Of a stretch of DNA of 64,000 nt, positions 62,882 to 64,000 are shown one piece after another (the stretch's first letter is position 1; each line of letters opens with the position of its first letter). The notes below the pieces were generated by a model. That model ran no database searches. It saw only the letters and a program-made list of their open reading frames with translations, and was not told the DNA's origin. Origin of the DNA: Onchidella celtica (taxonomy: Eukaryota; Mollusca; Gastropoda; Systellommatophora; Onchidiidae). The translations under genes and the position numbers were made by a program. Location: NCBI GenBank assembly GCA_963931925.1, contig OZ007569.1, positions 71,013,035 to 71,077,034 of the forward strand. Reading direction: 5' to 3'.

Positions 62882-62914
62882 AGGAGCTTATAATAGATAG
62901 TATTATAAGCTCCT
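62882..62914. repeat. Perfect 14-bp hairpin, 5-nt loop
   Basis: AGGAGCTTATAATA, loop GATAG, TATTATAAGCTCCT. A cruciform or RNA stem-loop; it is not followed by a T run, so it is not terminator-like. Confidence 0.9.
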
Positions 62915-63172
62915 CGGCATACTCTTATCATTTCTCTGTACTTGTGTACAAGTGTAACCCACGAGCAAGTTTTTATGACATGGCAAAACTTTAACTGGGC
63001 ATCATAAAGTCATCAAATCAACAGAATTTCACTGGCTTTAGAAAGCAGAAATAGCGAAAAAGCAATCTCAGGTGGATGATTCTTCAAGATCAATTATTCA
63101 GATTATCCAAAATATTGCTGCACCGTATGCTCTTTTGTGTTGTGTGGAAGGAACAACCAGCTCCCCAACAGC

Positions 63173-63188
63173 AGCGCCATCTAGTGAA
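63173..63188 (-). promoter_or_regulatory. CTCF-like motif
   Basis: Read on -, TTCACTAGATGGCGCTG matches the core CCACTAGATGGCGC with one mismatch. It sits about 40 bp upstream of a candidate start codon, between divergent transcription units. Confidence 0.4.
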
Positions 63189-63225
63189 ATAAAAGTCTTA
63201 TTAACGTCGCAAGCGAGAAGAGAAC

Positions 63226-63831
63226 ATGGCTTCTTTATCCAGGTCTGCATGCGTTATTGGATATTGTTTAGAACATGTAATGGGAGAGATGCGCTCTTTC
63301 TCTGCGTATTTATTAGCATGTTTATCTGTTTCTGCCCATGTCGACAATCGTCTTCTCTGGATTGAGGAAACTTGTCCTCACAGCCGTGTCCATATTAGAC
63401 TGTTTCTTCCCGCATCCCGTCTTCCTTCTCATGAACATAATACTCGAAAAATCGAACAAAATTCTGTGGAAAACAAATTTGGTAACTGTGGCATTCTTAA
63501 ATATGCCTACGTTTAAATATAGTATTATGGATATTAAATACGTGTGTTTGTTCATTGTCATCAAAGACATAAATTTGTAATGGTGAGCTGCAGTGAGCAT
63601 TTCAAATTTATAAATCTGATCTTTTGTACTAGACTACTACACTGTCTACAGGCACTAGATATCTAGTCTAGATCTAGATCTAGATCTAGATCTAGAAGAA
63701 AGTGAAAGTAGACATACTTTTCGATCAATAACTTGCATCTTTACCCTGTTTTGCCAGCATTTTACCTGCGCCAGTGCAACGATTTGACAGAGATGATGAG
63801 GAGAGATCTTTTCGAGCACAAATGGAGGTTG
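63226..63831 (+). CDS. Possible first two coding exons of a further gene (continues beyond window)
   Basis: ATGGCTTCTTTATCCAG (63226-63242) before a GT, and a second exon after the excellent acceptor TTTACCCTGTTTTGCCAG (ends 63757), join in phase to read MASLSSILPAPVQRFDRDDE then ERSFRAQME. The second exon could end at 63827 or 63831 (GTTGGT or GTAATG). The peptide is strongly charged and plausible, but I do not recognise it and the first donor (GTCTGC) is weak. Divergent orientation from the ASB3-like gene fits the alternating layout. Confidence 0.3.
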
Positions 63832-64000
63832 GTAATGGTATTGTCATACATGCTTTAGTCTGCAAGGAACATAACAAATCGTTCAAACGATGATGACCAG
63901 ACAGAGGAGTTACATTTGAGTTCCAAGAAAGGGGTACTTCATCCGTGGGGTGGGGGGGAGGAGCTAGTCCCCTAGATATAGTAGACGGATGTTTTTATAG

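Noticed and set aside
1-64000. CRISPR array, operons or prokaryotic features
   Set aside because: Tandem repeats here have no unique spacers, and the genes are intron-split with eukaryotic splice and poly(A) signals.

Overview
This is a eukaryotic, metazoan nuclear window: AT-rich, with short coding exons bounded by consensus GT...AG splice sites, long introns, minisatellites and many small transposons. No bacterial operons, rRNA or intact tRNA genes are seen. The gene content (IFT43, SPATA17, an ASB3-type ankyrin/SOCS-box protein), the repeat style and the self-complementary CTAGAT hexanucleotide tracts suggest a lophotrochozoan, probably a gastropod mollusc. That assignment is inference.

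Layout, with strands alternating along the window. (1) 1-16.7 kb, +: the 3' eight exons, plus a possible ninth cassette exon, of IFT43, a subunit of the ciliary intraflagellar transport A complex; its first exon lies upstream of the window. Its introns hold minisatellites, short inverted-repeat elements and a decayed LINE fragment. (2) 16.7-17.9 kb: the gap between two convergent poly(A) sites, holding a 58-bp minisatellite. (3) 17.9-32.5 kb, -: complete SPATA17 (10 coding exons, 351 aa), a calmodulin-binding IQ-motif protein of sperm flagella; its introns hold a 2.35-kb terminal-inverted-repeat element and a 1.1-kb foldback element. (4) 32.47-32.65 kb: a compact bidirectional promoter with YY1-like and ETS-like motifs. 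(5) 32.65-43 kb, +: a five-exon gene for a 359-aa protein, tentatively C2orf73-like, with a possible alternative last exon. (6) 43-52.2 kb: no supported gene; nested DNA transposons and dispersed repeats. (7) 52.2-61.7 kb, -: complete ASB3-like gene (8 coding exons, 593 aa), a likely substrate receptor of a Cullin-5 ubiquitin ligase, with a striking 72-bp tandem array in its first coding intron. (8) 61.7-64 kb: promoter region, two perfect DNA hairpins, a CTCF-like motif and perhaps the first exons of another + strand gene.

Three neighbouring genes are ciliary/flagellar or plausibly so (IFT43, SPATA17, C2orf73-like), and the two facing a shared promoter are likely co-expressed in ciliated or spermatogenic cells. 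The most unusual content is the mobile DNA: two copies of one TIR element with matching arms, perfect 8-bp target duplications and unrelated cores; one of these nested in a piggyBac-like element; and a tandem array in which every unit carries consensus donor and acceptor splice sites in the sense orientation of its host gene. All exon models were derived by hand from reading frame, splice consensus and family knowledge; no alignment or transcript data were available.
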